54,369 bases of DNA. Source: Candidatus Pseudolachnospira avium. GTDB taxonomy: Bacteria; Bacillota; Clostridia; Lachnospirales; Lachnospiraceae. The notes beneath the pieces are model-generated. The model was given only the letters and a program-made list of their open reading frames with translations. It did no database searches and was not told the DNA's origin. Each line of letters begins with the position of its first letter. Position 1 is the stretch's first letter. Shown piece by piece: positions 42,171 to 50,864 of the stretch. Location of the stretch: assembly GCA_904420025.1 (NCBI GenBank), contig CAJFTW010000001.1, positions 1-54,369 on the forward strand, read 5' to 3'. Both the position numbers and the translations under genes were made by a program.

Positions 42171-43865
42171 GTGATTATTGGAATTGATTTGGGAACCACC
42201 AACAGTCTGGCCGCCTATTTTACGGAGGACGGCCCAAAGATTATCCCCAACCGTCTGGGGAAGCACCTGACCCCCTCCGTGGTCAGCGTGGGGGAGCAGG
42301 GGGAGGTCTATGTGGGTGAGACGGCCCGGGAGCTCCGGAGCCTGCACCCGGAAGCCACGGCCCAGGTGTTTAAGCGGAGCATGGGCAGCGGCCGCAAATA
42401 CCGGCTGCGGGATCAGGAATTTACGGCGGAGGAGCTGTCCTCCTTTGTGCTGCGCTCCTTGAAGGAAGATGCGGAGGCCTACCTGGGCCAGCCGGTGACG
42501 GAGGCAGTGATCAGCGTGCCCGCCTACTTTGACGACAAGCGGCGCAAGGCCACCAAGCGGGCCGGGGAGCTGGCCGGCCTGGTGGTGGAGCGGATCATCA
42601 GCGAGCCCACTGCCGCCGCCATTGCCTACGGCCTGTATGAAAAAAAGAAAAACACCCGCTTTTTGGTCTTTGACCTGGGAGGCGGCACCTTTGACGTGTC
42701 CATTCTGGAGTTGTTTGAGAATATTCTGGAGGTCCGGGCAGTGGCCGGGGACAACTATCTGGGGGGAGAAGATTTCACGGAGGTGCTGGAGAAGCACTTT
42801 CTGGACCGGAAGGGAATCTCCCGGGAGGATCTGGATGCGAAGACCCTGGTGCAGCTGCACCGGCAGGCAGAGCTGTGCAAGCTGCAGTTTTCGGATGCCA
42901 CCAGCGCAGTGCTCCGCTGCACCATCCAGGGGGAGGAGCGGGAGCTGACCATCACCCAAAAGGATTACGAGGAGCTGTGTGAGCCGCTGCTGGCCAAGAT
43001 TCGCCGTCCGGTGCAGCGGAGCCTGTCCGATGCGCATATTAAACTGTTGGATATTGATGAGGTGGTGCTGGTGGGCGGCGGGACCAAGCTGCCCATTGTC
43101 CGCAGCTTTATTGTCAAGCTGTTCCGGAAATTCCCGGACACCAGCATCAACCCGGACGAGGCGGTGGCCCTGGGCGCGGCGGTGCAGGGGGCCATGAAGG
43201 AGCGGAACGCGGCGGTGCGGGAGGTGATCCTCACGGATGTCTGTTCCTTTACCCTGGGCACGGAGATCACGGTGGCCCAGGGGGGCGGCCGGTACGAGCC
43301 GGGCCATTTCTGCCCTATTATTGAGCGGAACACCGTGATCCCGGCCAGCCGGACGGAACGGTTTTATACGGTCTACGACGATCAGACCAAGGTTTCGGTG
43401 AATATCCTCCAGGGGGAGAGCCGGTTTGCGGAAAACAACCTGCTGCTGGGGGAACTGGTGGTGACAGTGCCCAAGAACAAAGCCGGAGCGGAGGCGGTGG
43501 ATGTGACCTACACCTACGACATCAACTCCATTCTGGAGGTGGAGGTGAAGGTTCTCTCCACCGGCGAGGTGAAAAAGCAGATCATCAAAAGCCAGGACAA
43601 TGAGATGACGGACCAGGAGATTGCAGAGCGGATGCAGGAGCTGGCCTACCTGAAGATTCCACCTAGGGACCAGGAGGAGAACAAGCTGCTGCTGACCCGG
43701 TGCGAGCGTCTCTACGAGGAGAGCCTGGGGGAGGAGCGGCAGCAGGTGGAGTATGCCATCCGCCGGTTTGAGTCGGCCCTGGATACCCAGGATCGGGGAA
43801 AGATTGAGGAGGCCCGGAACCAGCTGAAGGAGTTTTTGAAGGAGTGGGAATTCTGGAGCGATTGA
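42171..43865 (+). CDS. Hsp70 family chaperone, HscC-like
   Basis: 564 residues with a GTG start, GAGG about 10 nt upstream. The Hsp70 ATPase domain (1-365) shows GIDLGTTNSLAAYF, VISVPAYFDDKRRKATKRAG, the phosphate 2 loop FDLGGGTFDVSILE and VLVGGGTKLPIVR. A substrate-binding domain follows (about 375-490), with a short lid ending at 564. It is shorter than DnaK and lacks the long acidic tail, like HscC. It is paired with the upstream J-like/TPR protein. It is probably a specialised rather than general chaperone. A strong hairpin follows. Confidence 0.9.
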   Translation: MIIGIDLGTTNSLAAYFTEDGPKIIPNRLGKHLTPSVVSVGEQGEVYVGETARELRSLHPEATAQVFKRSMGSGRKYRLRDQEFTAEELSSFVLRSLKEDAEAYLGQPVTEAVISVPAYFDDKRRKATKRAGELAGLVVERIISEPTAAAIAYGLYEKKKNTRFLVFDLGGGTFDVSILELFENILEVRAVAGDNYLGGEDFTEVLEKHFLDRKGISREDLDAKTLVQLHRQAELCKLQFSDATSAVLRCTIQGEERELTITQKDYEELCEPLLAKIRRPVQRSLSDAHIKLLDIDEVVLVGGGTKLPIVRSFIVKLFRKFPDTSINPDEAVALGAAVQGAMKERNAAVREVILTDVCSFTLGTEITVAQGGGRYEPGHFCPIIERNTVIPASRTERFYTVYDDQTKVSVNILQGESRFAENNLLLGELVVTVPKNKAGAEAVDVTYTYDINSILEVEVKVLSTGEVKKQIIKSQDNEMTDQEIAERMQELAYLKIPPRDQEENKLLLTRCERLYEESLGEERQQVEYAIRRFESALDTQDRGKIEEARNQLKEFLKEWEFWSD

Positions 43866-43890
43866 GGGCATGTGCTTTTTGGACAGAGCA

Positions 43891-43937
43891 GGATCCGGGA
43901 AGGGGCCCGCATTTTTTGCGAGCCCCTTCCCGGGTCC
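43891..43937. terminator. bidirectional hairpin after the Hsp70 gene
   Basis: GGATCCGGGAAGGGGC (43891-43906) pairs with GCCCCTTCCCGGGTCC (43922-43937) except one position. The loop contains TTTTTT. It lies between convergent genes. Confidence 0.7.
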
Positions 43938-43955
43938 GCTTTATACTTTCCTGGG

Positions 43956-44549
43956 TCAGTTCCATGAGTAGGCGGGCTCCACGTTTTCCGTGAGCTGGCG
44001 CAGCTGTTCCACGGCCTGCTCCCGATTTTCCACCGGATAGGAGAAAACGGCGGAATTTTCCGCAGACCAGAGTACGGCAAAACCGTCCGCGTAATCTTCC
44101 GGGGTAGGTTCGGTCTGGAGCTGGAGCGAGGGCGGGCACAGAATGGCGAAGCTCTGGAGATCCCTGCCCAATACCACCGTCCAGCCATCCGCAAATGTGT
44201 AAATGTCCGGAGGTTCCAGACAATACATCAGCGGGGCTGTGTGGTCTCCGGACCAGCCGATGTCGAAGGGCAGGTAAATATCGGTGTACTCCCAGGTTTC
44301 TGTAACCCCCTCTATGGCGAGGGTGCCGCTGAGTGTGGTTTTTCCCAGAGGAGACCAGCGGTAGGTCCCTGTGAGAGAAAAGCCGCGTGAAACCGTATGA
44401 TCCGGCTGATTATTCTGCCATTCCAGGCATGTGCCGGAAAGCTGTACCTGCCGCGTCCGCGGCAGGTATAAAAACAGTGCCAGCAGCAGTGCAGCGACTC
44501 CGATTGCGGCGAAGGTTCTCCTCCGTTTCTGTTTGCGTGTCTGCGCCAT
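43956..44549 (-). CDS. membrane-anchored protein of unknown function
   Basis: 197 residues. A basic N-terminus (AQTRKQKRRR) and one helix at about 12-29 (FAAIGVAALLLALFLYL) suggest a type II anchored or exported protein. The outside part is beta-strand rich with repeated LSGT/TGTY patterns (VQLSGTCLEWQNN, GFSLTGTYRWSPLG, TTLSGTLAIEGVTE). No family is recognised. It is divergent from rubrerythrin with an overlapping promoter region. Confidence 0.7.
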   Translation of the reverse strand: MAQTRKQKRRRTFAAIGVAALLLALFLYLPRTRQVQLSGTCLEWQNNQPDHTVSRGFSLTGTYRWSPLGKTTLSGTLAIEGVTETWEYTDIYLPFDIGWSGDHTAPLMYCLEPPDIYTFADGWTVVLGRDLQSFAILCPPSLQLQTEPTPEDYADGFAVLWSAENSAVFSYPVENREQAVEQLRQLTENVEPAYSWN

Positions 44550-44578
44550 AGCAGTCCCCCCTTCCCGTTATCGCTGGA

Positions 44579-44606
44579 TTGTTTTGATTTTAGTGTAGCA
44601 TAGAAT
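44579..44606 (+). promoter_or_regulatory. rubrerythrin promoter
   Basis: -35 TTGTTT (44579-44584), 16-nt spacer, -10 TAGAAT (44601-44606). It overlaps the divergent promoter on the minus strand. Confidence 0.55.
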
Positions 44607-44620
44607 AAGTTTCCTGTCGA
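44592..44620 (-). promoter_or_regulatory. divergent promoter of the membrane protein gene
   Basis: Minus strand: -35 TCGACA (44620-44615), 17-nt spacer, -10 TACACT (44597-44592). It is interleaved with the rubrerythrin promoter, so the two polymerases would compete. Confidence 0.55.
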
Positions 44621-44666
44621 GGGACATACTATCCATAAAAGTAGTTAAGGAAAGGAATGTTTCTCC

Positions 44667-45281
44667 ATGGATTTTAATCAGAGCGAAACCAAAAAGAACC
44701 TGATGCGCGCCTTTGCCGGGGAAAGCCAGGCCCGGAACCGGTATACCCTGGCGGCGGGGCAGGCCAAAAAGGAGGGGCTGGATGCGGTGGCAGCCATCTT
44801 CCTCTACACGGCGGAGCAGGAGAAGGAGCATGCGGAAATTTTTTACAAGCACCTGACCGAGGCGGCCGGGGAGACCATTGCCATAGACGGCACCTACCCG
44901 GTGGATATTGCGGATACCACGGCGGAGCTGCTGCGGATGGCCCAGCACAACGAGTATGAGGAGCACGACGATGTGTACCAGCAGTTTGGGGACAAGGCCA
45001 ACGAGGAGGGGTTCAAAAAGATTGCCGCCTCTTTCTATCTGATTGCGGACATTGAAAAGACCCACGGAGACCGGTTCGGATATTTTGCGGAGCTGCTGGA
45101 GAAGGGGGAGCTGTACCACTCCCAGGAGACCACTTTCTGGATCTGCCTCAACTGCGGACATATCCATAAGGGAACGGATGTGCCGCCCCAGTGCCCGGTC
45201 TGCAGTCATGGACAGGGATATTTTATCCCCCTGTGCCTGGCCCCCTATGAGCCGGTGGAGAAAGAAAAGTACCAGTTATAA
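44667..45281 (+). CDS. rbr: rubrerythrin
   Basis: 204 residues. The N-terminal four-helix domain holds the diiron ligands (FAGESQARNRYTLAA, TAEQEKEHAEIFYKH, MAQHNEYEEH, IADIEKTHGDRF). The C-terminal rubredoxin-like Fe(Cys)4 site is CLNCGHIH...CPVCSHGQGYF. It reduces hydrogen peroxide in the cytoplasm and protects the anaerobe from oxygen. It starts after AAGGAAAGG, and a perfect bidirectional terminator follows. Confidence 0.95.
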   Translation: MDFNQSETKKNLMRAFAGESQARNRYTLAAGQAKKEGLDAVAAIFLYTAEQEKEHAEIFYKHLTEAAGETIAIDGTYPVDIADTTAELLRMAQHNEYEEHDDVYQQFGDKANEEGFKKIAASFYLIADIEKTHGDRFGYFAELLEKGELYHSQETTFWICLNCGHIHKGTDVPPQCPVCSHGQGYFIPLCLAPYEPVEKEKYQL

Positions 45282-45297
45282 TGGGATTAAAGCGCAG

Positions 45298-45340
45298 AAA
45301 AAAGGAGCCACGCCCGGGAAGGGAACATGGCTCCTTTTTT
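45298..45340. terminator. bidirectional intrinsic terminator
   Basis: AAAAAAGGAGCCA and TGGCTCCTTTTTT form a perfect 13-bp stem. It is shared by rubrerythrin (+) and the SEC-C gene (-). Confidence 0.9.
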
Positions 45341-45367
45341 CGATCCATCAGAAACTGTGCTTCCGGA

Positions 45368-45871
45368 TTATTTCACTTTTCCGCAGCAGAACTTGTACTT
45401 CTTTCCGCTGCCGCAGGGGCAGGGATCGTTCCGGCCGATCTTGGGGCCCTTGACAATGATGCCCGAACGCTTCTGCTCCTTGTAAAGTTCCTTCTGCCGT
45501 TCCGGCGTCAGAAGGGCGTTCCACTGGGGCAGCTGATAGAGCCATTCGGCTTTGGCGTCCACCATATTTTTATACAACAATTCTTTATCATAGTCCAGAC
45601 TGACTACCGTGTCTGCCTCCATGGTGTCAATGGGATTGGGCTCCTTGAGGCTGTCGTTGATGCCATCCAGAAAGCCGGTCATCTCATGGAGATCCATGCC
45701 GTAGCGGTCTGCCAGTTCCTGCACCGTGCCGGATACCGGTTCCGTCTCCTCCAGAAGCTTTTCGTATACTTCCTTTTCCCTTTGGAAATACCGGGTCCAG
45801 AAAGCCTGGGCCGCCTGCTGGGTAGGTCCTTGTTTCTCGGCGTAATCCTGCCAATCCTGTAATAGTGCCAT
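45368..45871 (-). CDS. SEC-C metal-binding domain protein
   Basis: 167 residues from the ATG at 45871 (GGAAGGAAATATAACC upstream on the minus strand). The first 140 residues are helical and unrecognised ([20 protein letters not shown]). The C-terminus is the SEC-C zinc motif [19 protein letters not shown], as at the end of SecA, where it contacts SecB or ribosomes. The function of stand-alone SEC-C proteins is largely unknown. It is a single-gene unit. Confidence 0.85.
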   Translation of the reverse strand: MALLQDWQDYAEKQGPTQQAAQAFWTRYFQREKEVYEKLLEETEPVSGTVQELADRYGMDLHEMTGFLDGINDSLKEPNPIDTMEADTVVSLDYDKELLYKNMVDAKAEWLYQLPQWNALLTPERQKELYKEQKRSGIIVKGPKIGRNDPCPCGSGKKYKFCCGKVK

Positions 45872-45977
45872 GGTTATATTTCCTTCCTTTCTGTCAGCTG
45901 TGCTTTTCCAGTCTACCATAAAAATAACACTTTGACCAGCTTTTATAATAATTTTCTGGGGTTCTTCGGAAGGGGCT

Positions 45978-46054
45978 TTTACAACCAGGAAAAATTTTTA
46001 CGTAAATTTTACAAAAACAAATCCATTGTCTTTACACAAAAGGAGTATTTTACA
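45978..46054 (+). promoter_or_regulatory. cluster of TTTACA elements upstream of phoU (possible Pho box)
   Basis: In the 344-nt gap 45872-46215, TTTACA/G occurs at 45978, 45997, 46008, 46031 and 46049. Only one pair has the 11-nt period known for PhoP boxes. The gap is far more AT-rich than its surroundings and precedes phoU and a PhoP/PhoR-like pair. The short open frame across it (45932-46219) shows no protein-like features. Confidence 0.35.
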
Positions 46055-46215
46055 AAAGATATGGACGGGGAGAGAATGCGCACACGGAAAGCAGCAAAAA
46101 AGTGGTTCGGGGATGTCGGATTCGGACACCTTCCCGGATTTTTTGACGTGGCGCAAAAACCGTCCTCTGTAGAGGCAGGAGGGAAAAGCATAAAACTGGC
46201 AGCAGGAGGTAAGAA

Positions 46216-46869
46216 ATGAGGAACCAGTTTGACAAGCAGCTGGAGGAACTGCACACAGCGCTGATTCAAATGGGGGCCCTGTGTGAGCGGGCAATCCGCA
46301 GCGCAGTGGAGTCGGTATTGGAAAATGATCCGCAGAAAGCACGGACGGCGGTGAAGATTGCGGAGGAGACCGATAAAAAGGAACGGGATGTGGAGTCCCT
46401 TTGCCTGAAACTGCTGCTGCATCAGCAGCCGGTGGCCCGTGATCTTCGCCAAATTTCCGCGGCACTGAAGATGATCACCGACATGGAACGGATTGGAGAG
46501 CAGGCGGGGGATATTGCGGAAATTGTGCTGACAGCGGACGTATGCTTTTACGCCAGCCGTTTCCCACTGTCAGATATGGCTGCCAGCGCCATCCAGATGG
46601 TGACCAAAAGCGTGGACTCTTATGTCAATATGGATCTGGAAATGGCCAAGTGGGTGATTCTGGAGGACGATGTGGTGGATGAGGGCTTTGTGCGCATGAA
46701 GCAGGAACTGCTCAAGGAACAGAACTGGGAGGGAGCGGAGTGCGCCTTGGACCTGCTGATGATTGCCAAGTATCTGGAAAAGATTGCCGACCATGCAGTC
46801 AATATTGCCGAGTGGGTGGAATTTGCCATCACCGGCGTCCACCGGCGGGGGGCAAAGCCAGTGGACTGA
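46216..46869 (+). CDS. phoU: phosphate transport/signalling regulator PhoU
   Basis: 217 residues after AGGAGGTAAGA. It has the two repeated three-helix PhoU domains: FDKQLEELHTALIQMGAL, ETDKKERDVESLCLKLLLHQQPVARDLRQ, DMERIGEQAGDIAE, then ILEDDVVDEGFVRMKQELLKE and AKYLEKIADHAVNIAEWVEF. PhoU binds metal clusters and links the Pst phosphate transporter to PhoR. The pst genes are not in the window; the two-component system follows at 47009. Confidence 0.93.
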   Translation: MRNQFDKQLEELHTALIQMGALCERAIRSAVESVLENDPQKARTAVKIAEETDKKERDVESLCLKLLLHQQPVARDLRQISAALKMITDMERIGEQAGDIAEIVLTADVCFYASRFPLSDMAASAIQMVTKSVDSYVNMDLEMAKWVILEDDVVDEGFVRMKQELLKEQNWEGAECALDLLMIAKYLEKIADHAVNIAEWVEFAITGVHRRGAKPVD

Positions 46870-47008
46870 AAACCTGGGCAGAGAAAAGCGCAGGGACCAG
46901 TGGAAGTTTTGGAAAACTTATGTTATGCTGGTACCAGTTCGGATATAGATCGGAAGGGAAAGCGTCCGCTGGACGCAGGGATCTTTTGGAAAGGGAAGGA
47001 AACAGATT

Positions 47009-47683
47009 ATGATCTATTGTGTAGAAGACGATGATAACATCCGGGAGCTGGAGGTATATACGCTCCGGGCCACTGGCTTTGAGGCAGAAGGCTTTGCGGA
47101 CGGCGCCAGCTTTTTTGAGGCCCTGGAGAAGGAGATCCCGGAGCTGGTGCTGCTGGATATTATGCTGCCGGATGAAGACGGATTGTCTATTTTGCGGAAA
47201 ATACGGGGACGGCGCAGCACCAGTGAGATTCCCATTATCTTGGCCACAGCCAAGGGCAGCGAGTATGACAAGGTGAAGGGGCTGGACGGCGGCGCCGATG
47301 ATTATCTGGCTAAGCCCTTTGGCATGATGGAGCTGGTCTCCCGTGTGAAGGCGGTGCTGCGTCGGGCCGGACGGGCTCCCAAACTGTCCCTGCTGTCCGC
47401 CGGGCCCATCCAGCTGGATGTGGAGGAGCGCCGGGTATATGTGGGGGATCAGGAGGTGGTCCTGACGCTGAAGGAGTTTGACCTGCTTCAGTATCTGCTG
47501 GAGAACAAAGGCCGGGTGCTGACCCGGGATCAGCTGCTGGTGCATATCTGGGGATATGATTTTGATGGGGAGACCCGCACCGTGGATGTACACATCCGTA
47601 CCCTCCGGAGTAAGCTGGGGGAGGCAGGACAAGAGATTGAGACGGTCCGCGGTGTAGGCTACCGGATGGGAGGCCACCGGTGA
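47009..47683 (+). CDS. phoP: OmpR-family response regulator, PhoP/PhoB-like
   Basis: 224 residues. Receiver domain 1-115 with the acidic pair near EDDDN, phosphoacceptor D50 in LVLLDIMLPDEDG, the Thr/Lys switch residues in LATAKG and LAKPFG, then a winged-helix DNA-binding domain (VLTLKEFDLLQYLLENKGRV..., RTVDVHIRTLRSKL, VRGVGYRM). The pairing with phoU upstream and a PhoR-like kinase overlapping by 4 nt supports a role in the phosphate starvation response. Confidence 0.9.
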   Translation: MIYCVEDDDNIRELEVYTLRATGFEAEGFADGASFFEALEKEIPELVLLDIMLPDEDGLSILRKIRGRRSTSEIPIILATAKGSEYDKVKGLDGGADDYLAKPFGMMELVSRVKAVLRRAGRAPKLSLLSAGPIQLDVEERRVYVGDQEVVLTLKEFDLLQYLLENKGRVLTRDQLLVHIWGYDFDGETRTVDVHIRTLRSKLGEAGQEIETVRGVGYRMGGHR

Positions 47684-49413
47684 AAAAGCGTGTATTCCGC
47701 AGCATGAGCCTGCTGGCTATCCTGGCCATTGTAGTGACCACACTGGCGATCTCTATTTTGATCTACCGGGAGTTTTATCAGAGCATGGAGGATGAGGTGC
47801 GGTCCGAGGCCGCCTATCTGGCGGCGGGAGTGGAAGGCCAGGGGGTGGATTATCTGAACCGGATCCAGCAGCAGTATGGGGACACCCGCCTCACCTGGAT
47901 TGCTGCAGATGGGAATGTGCTCTTTGACAGTGCGGCGGAGGAGGAAAGGCTAGATAACCACCTGGAGCGTCCAGAGGTGCAGCAGGCCCTGCGGAATGGT
48001 ACTGGCCAGGAAGCGCGGCTTTCCAGCACCATGGGTCAGCAGAATTTCTATTATGCGGTGCGGCTGGCGGACGGAACCGTGCTGCGGGTGGCCAAAACGG
48101 TGGAGAGTGTGTTCGGCATGATGGTTTCCGGCATTCCCTACCTGGCCGGGATTGTCCTTTGCGCGGTGCTGCTGTCCCTGATTCTGGCCCGGCGGCAGAC
48201 CCAGCGGATCATTGAGCCTTTAAATGACCTGGATCTGGAAAATCCCCTGGAGGAGGAATCCTACGAGGAGCTGGCGCCGCTGCTGCACCGGATTTCCAAG
48301 CAGAAGCATTCCATTGAAGAGGGTATGCAGGCGCTGCAGGATCAGAAAAAGGAATTTCAGGACATCACGGACCACATGAAAGAGGGACTGCTGGTGCTGG
48401 ATAACCAGGGCAGCGTGATTTCCATGAATGCCAGCGCCAGCCAGATTTTCCAGGTGGCGGGGGAGGATGCCGTACATCACAATGTGCTGCGGGTCAGCCG
48501 TAATGAGATTCTGCAGCAAGCAGTGGAGAAAGCCCTGGGCGGAGAAAACGGAGAAGGGCTGATGGCCCTGCGGGGGAGGATTTATCAGGTCCTGACCACG
48601 CCGATCTGGACTGAGGGAAGCCTGAAGGGGGGCACTTTGCTTCTGCTGGATGTGACCGAGCGGCAGGAAGCGGAGCAGCAGCGGCGGGAATTTTCCGCCA
48701 ATGTCTCCCACGAGCTGAAAACCCCGCTCCAGTCCATTTCCGGCTATGCGGAGCTGTTGAAAAACGGCATGGTGTCTCCGGGGGATATTCCCCGCTTCTC
48801 GGAAAAGATTTATAAGGAGGCCAGCCGCCTGATGACGCTGGTGCAAGACATTATCAATCTGTCCCAGCTGGACGAGGGAGGCGGCGGCGCAGAGAAGCAG
48901 CCAGTGGAGCTGCTGGCGCTGGCCCAGGAGATCAGCAGCCGCTTTCAGGAGATTGCGGAACAAAAGCAGGTGCAGCTGGCCGTATCTGGCAAGCCGGGAA
49001 CCATTTCCGGAAACCGGCGGATTCTGGAAGAAATGATCAGCAACCTCTGCGACAACGCGGTGAAGTACAACCGGCCCGGCGGCAGGGTGGAGATTGCCGT
49101 CAGGCCGGAGAAGAGGAGTGTCCTTCTGTCTGTGACCGATACTGGTATTGGCATTCCGGAGGAGAGCCAGAGCAGGGTATTTGAGCGCTTTTACCGGGTG
49201 GACAAGAGCCGCTCAAAGGAGACTGGCGGAACCGGCCTGGGGCTTTCCATTGTCAAGCATGGTGCCCAGTATCACCAGGCAAACCTGCAGCTGGCCAGCG
49301 AACTGGGGAAAGGCACCCGAATTACCGTGCGGTTTCCCCGAGGGGCGCACGCAGCTGTAGACTCAGCTGCTTCAGCTCCGCCGCCGTTTCCCGGGGCGTC
49401 TCCGACTTCATAA
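47680..49413 (+). CDS. phoR: sensor histidine kinase, PhoR-like
   Basis: 577 residues. Two membrane helices (about 9-29 and 150-170) flank an extracellular sensor region with YYAVRLADGTVLRVAKT. A HAMP-like linker, a PAS-like domain (about 228-325; ITDHMKEGLLVLDNQGSVI) and the HisKA domain with FSANVSHELKTPLQ (His344) follow. The HATPase domain has NLCDNAVKYNRPGG, DTGIGIPEE and GTGLGLSIVKHG. After TRITVRFPR the frame runs about 20 more low-complexity residues into the opposite-strand thiE gene, a 92-nt tail-to-tail overlap. Confidence 0.9.
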   Translation: MKKRVFRSMSLLAILAIVVTTLAISILIYREFYQSMEDEVRSEAAYLAAGVEGQGVDYLNRIQQQYGDTRLTWIAADGNVLFDSAAEEERLDNHLERPEVQQALRNGTGQEARLSSTMGQQNFYYAVRLADGTVLRVAKTVESVFGMMVSGIPYLAGIVLCAVLLSLILARRQTQRIIEPLNDLDLENPLEEESYEELAPLLHRISKQKHSIEEGMQALQDQKKEFQDITDHMKEGLLVLDNQGSVISMNASASQIFQVAGEDAVHHNVLRVSRNEILQQAVEKALGGENGEGLMALRGRIYQVLTTPIWTEGSLKGGTLLLLDVTERQEAEQQRREFSANVSHELKTPLQSISGYAELLKNGMVSPGDIPRFSEKIYKEASRLMTLVQDIINLSQLDEGGGGAEKQPVELLALAQEISSRFQEIAEQKQVQLAVSGKPGTISGNRRILEEMISNLCDNAVKYNRPGGRVEIAVRPEKRSVLLSVTDTGIGIPEESQSRVFERFYRVDKSRSKETGGTGLGLSIVKHGAQYHQANLQLASELGKGTRITVRFPRGAHAAVDSAASAPPPFPGASPTS

Positions 49414-49972
49414 TGGCGGAGACCACCGCAATGCCGCTCATGCCGGCGCCTTTCAGAATGCCCAGGTTGCCGGCGTTGAGCCCGCCGATGGCAACCAGGG
49501 GAATGGGCACGGCCCGGGAGATTTCATTCAGGGTCTCCACCTTGGTGAGAATGGTGACCACCTTGGTGGTGGTGGGGTAGATGGCTCCCACTCCCAGATA
49601 GTCGGCGCCCTGTTCGTAAGCATCCAGGGCCTGGGAGACCGTTTTGGCGGTGGCACCTACAATCTTGTCCGGCCCCATCAGTTTACGGGCACAGGCAACC
49701 GGCAGGTCCGACTGACCCACATGGACGCCGGCGGCCCCGCAGGCCAGGGCCACATCCACCCGGTCGTCAATGATCAGAGGAATCCGGTAATGGTCGGTGA
49801 TCTCCTTGACCCGCAGGGCCAGATCCAGGTAATCCCGGCCTCCGGATTTTTCCCGGAGCTGCACCAGGGTGACGCCTCCCTGGCAGGCTTCCTCCACGGT
49901 TTTCAGAAAACTGGCCTCCGTGTGGTAGGAACTGTCAGTGACCAGATACAGGGTTAAATCTACTGGGTTCAT
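49322..49972 (-). CDS. thiE: thiamine phosphate synthase
   Basis: 216 residues from the ATG at 49972 (AGGAGGATTCC upstream on the minus strand). TIM barrel with LYLVTDSSYHTEASF, GGVTLVQLREK, IPLIIDDRVDVALACGAAGVHVGQSDLP, VGATAKT, GADYLGVGAIYPTTTK and PLVAIGGLNAGN. It joins HMP-PP and THZ-P. It is the last gene of the thiW-thiM-thiE operon, 40 nt after thiM. Its 3' end overlaps the kinase gene on the other strand. Confidence 0.95.
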   Translation of the reverse strand: MNPVDLTLYLVTDSSYHTEASFLKTVEEACQGGVTLVQLREKSGGRDYLDLALRVKEITDHYRIPLIIDDRVDVALACGAAGVHVGQSDLPVACARKLMGPDKIVGATAKTVSQALDAYEQGADYLGVGAIYPTTTKVVTILTKVETLNEISRAVPIPLVAIGGLNAGNLGILKGAGMSGIAVVSAIMKSETPRETAAELKQLSLQLRAPLGETAR

Positions 49973-50012
49973 GGAATCCTCCTTTGCCGCTGCCCGCTGG
50001 GAAGCGGCCTTT

Positions 50013-50864
50013 TTAATCGATGCACCTGGCAAGTGGCAGGGCGGTAATCTGGGCCCGCGCCTGAAGCTCCTCCTCCGGTAGGCAGTCCAGGGCGTCCAGG
50101 AGACGCACATGGAAGGCACCCATCCCTTGGCCCGTCCGGGCCTGTTCTCCGCAGACGCCAAAGAACACAGCGGCCGTCAGAGCTGCGTCTGCCGGGGATA
50201 GAACCGTGAGAAAGGCGGCAGTGAGAACGCCCTGCATGCAGCCGGTGCCGGTGAGCCGGGCCATCTGGGCACATCCGTTTTCTGCCAGCCAGACAGTATC
50301 CCCGTCGGTGACCAGATCCGTTCTCCCGCTTGCCAGAATCACGGCGCCGCTTTCCCGTGCCAGCCGCCGGGCGGCAGCGGCGCTGCCAGCCAGTGTATCT
50401 GCGGACAGCTGGTCTGCCTCCCCGGCGTCAATGCCGGTGGAGGAGACAGCGGAACCGCAGAGTGTTTTGATTTCCGCAATATTCCCTTTGATTACAGAAG
50501 GGGCGCACTGGCGGATCCACTCCCGGGCGTATGCCCGGCGGAGGCCGCTGCAGCTGACGCCCACCACATCTATAACCCGGGGAATCCCTAACATCCGGGC
50601 TTTGCGGCCGGAGAGGAGCATGGATTCCATGCGGGCATCGGTGATATTCCCCAGGTTCACAGCCAAGGCGGCGGCGGTGGCTGTGATTTCCTCCACCTCC
50701 TGAGGATGTTCCGCCATAATAGGCCGGGCCCCCACCGCCAGCAGTGCATTGGCACAGTCGTTGATGGAGATGGGATTGGTAATGCAGTGGATCAGCGGCG
50801 CTTTTTCTTTAAGCAGTTGCCTCGCTGTCGGAAGCAGCGCTTTGTTTTTTCCGGTCATAGACAT
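50013..50864 (-). CDS. thiM: hydroxyethylthiazole kinase
   Basis: 283 residues. PLIHCITNPISINDCANALLAVGARPIMAEHP is the ThiM N-terminal signature. VDVVGVSCSGLRR, IKGNIAEIKTL and the anion-hole motif RLTGTGCMQG follow. It phosphorylates the thiazole alcohol for salvage. The start overlaps the end of thiW by 56 nt, indicating tight coupling. Confidence 0.95.
   Translation of the reverse strand: MSMTGKNKALLPTARQLLKEKAPLIHCITNPISINDCANALLAVGARPIMAEHPQEVEEITATAAALAVNLGNITDARMESMLLSGRKARMLGIPRVIDVVGVSCSGLRRAYAREWIRQCAPSVIKGNIAEIKTLCGSAVSSTGIDAGEADQLSADTLAGSAAAARRLARESGAVILASGRTDLVTDGDTVWLAENGCAQMARLTGTGCMQGVLTAAFLTVLSPADAALTAAVFFGVCGEQARTGQGMGAFHVRLLDALDCLPEEELQARAQITALPLARCID

Noticed and set aside
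41889-43871. Long minus-strand frames opposite the Hsp70 gene, and similar frames at 8407-9687, 18441-20390, 29655-31388 and 38959-40833
   Set aside because: They mirror real genes codon for codon, and have His/Leu/Val-rich compositions and no ribosome binding sites.
45932-46219. 95-codon plus-strand frame before phoU
   Set aside because: It covers the AT-rich control region and overlaps the phoU start. The protein text has no domain, and there is no ribosome binding site.
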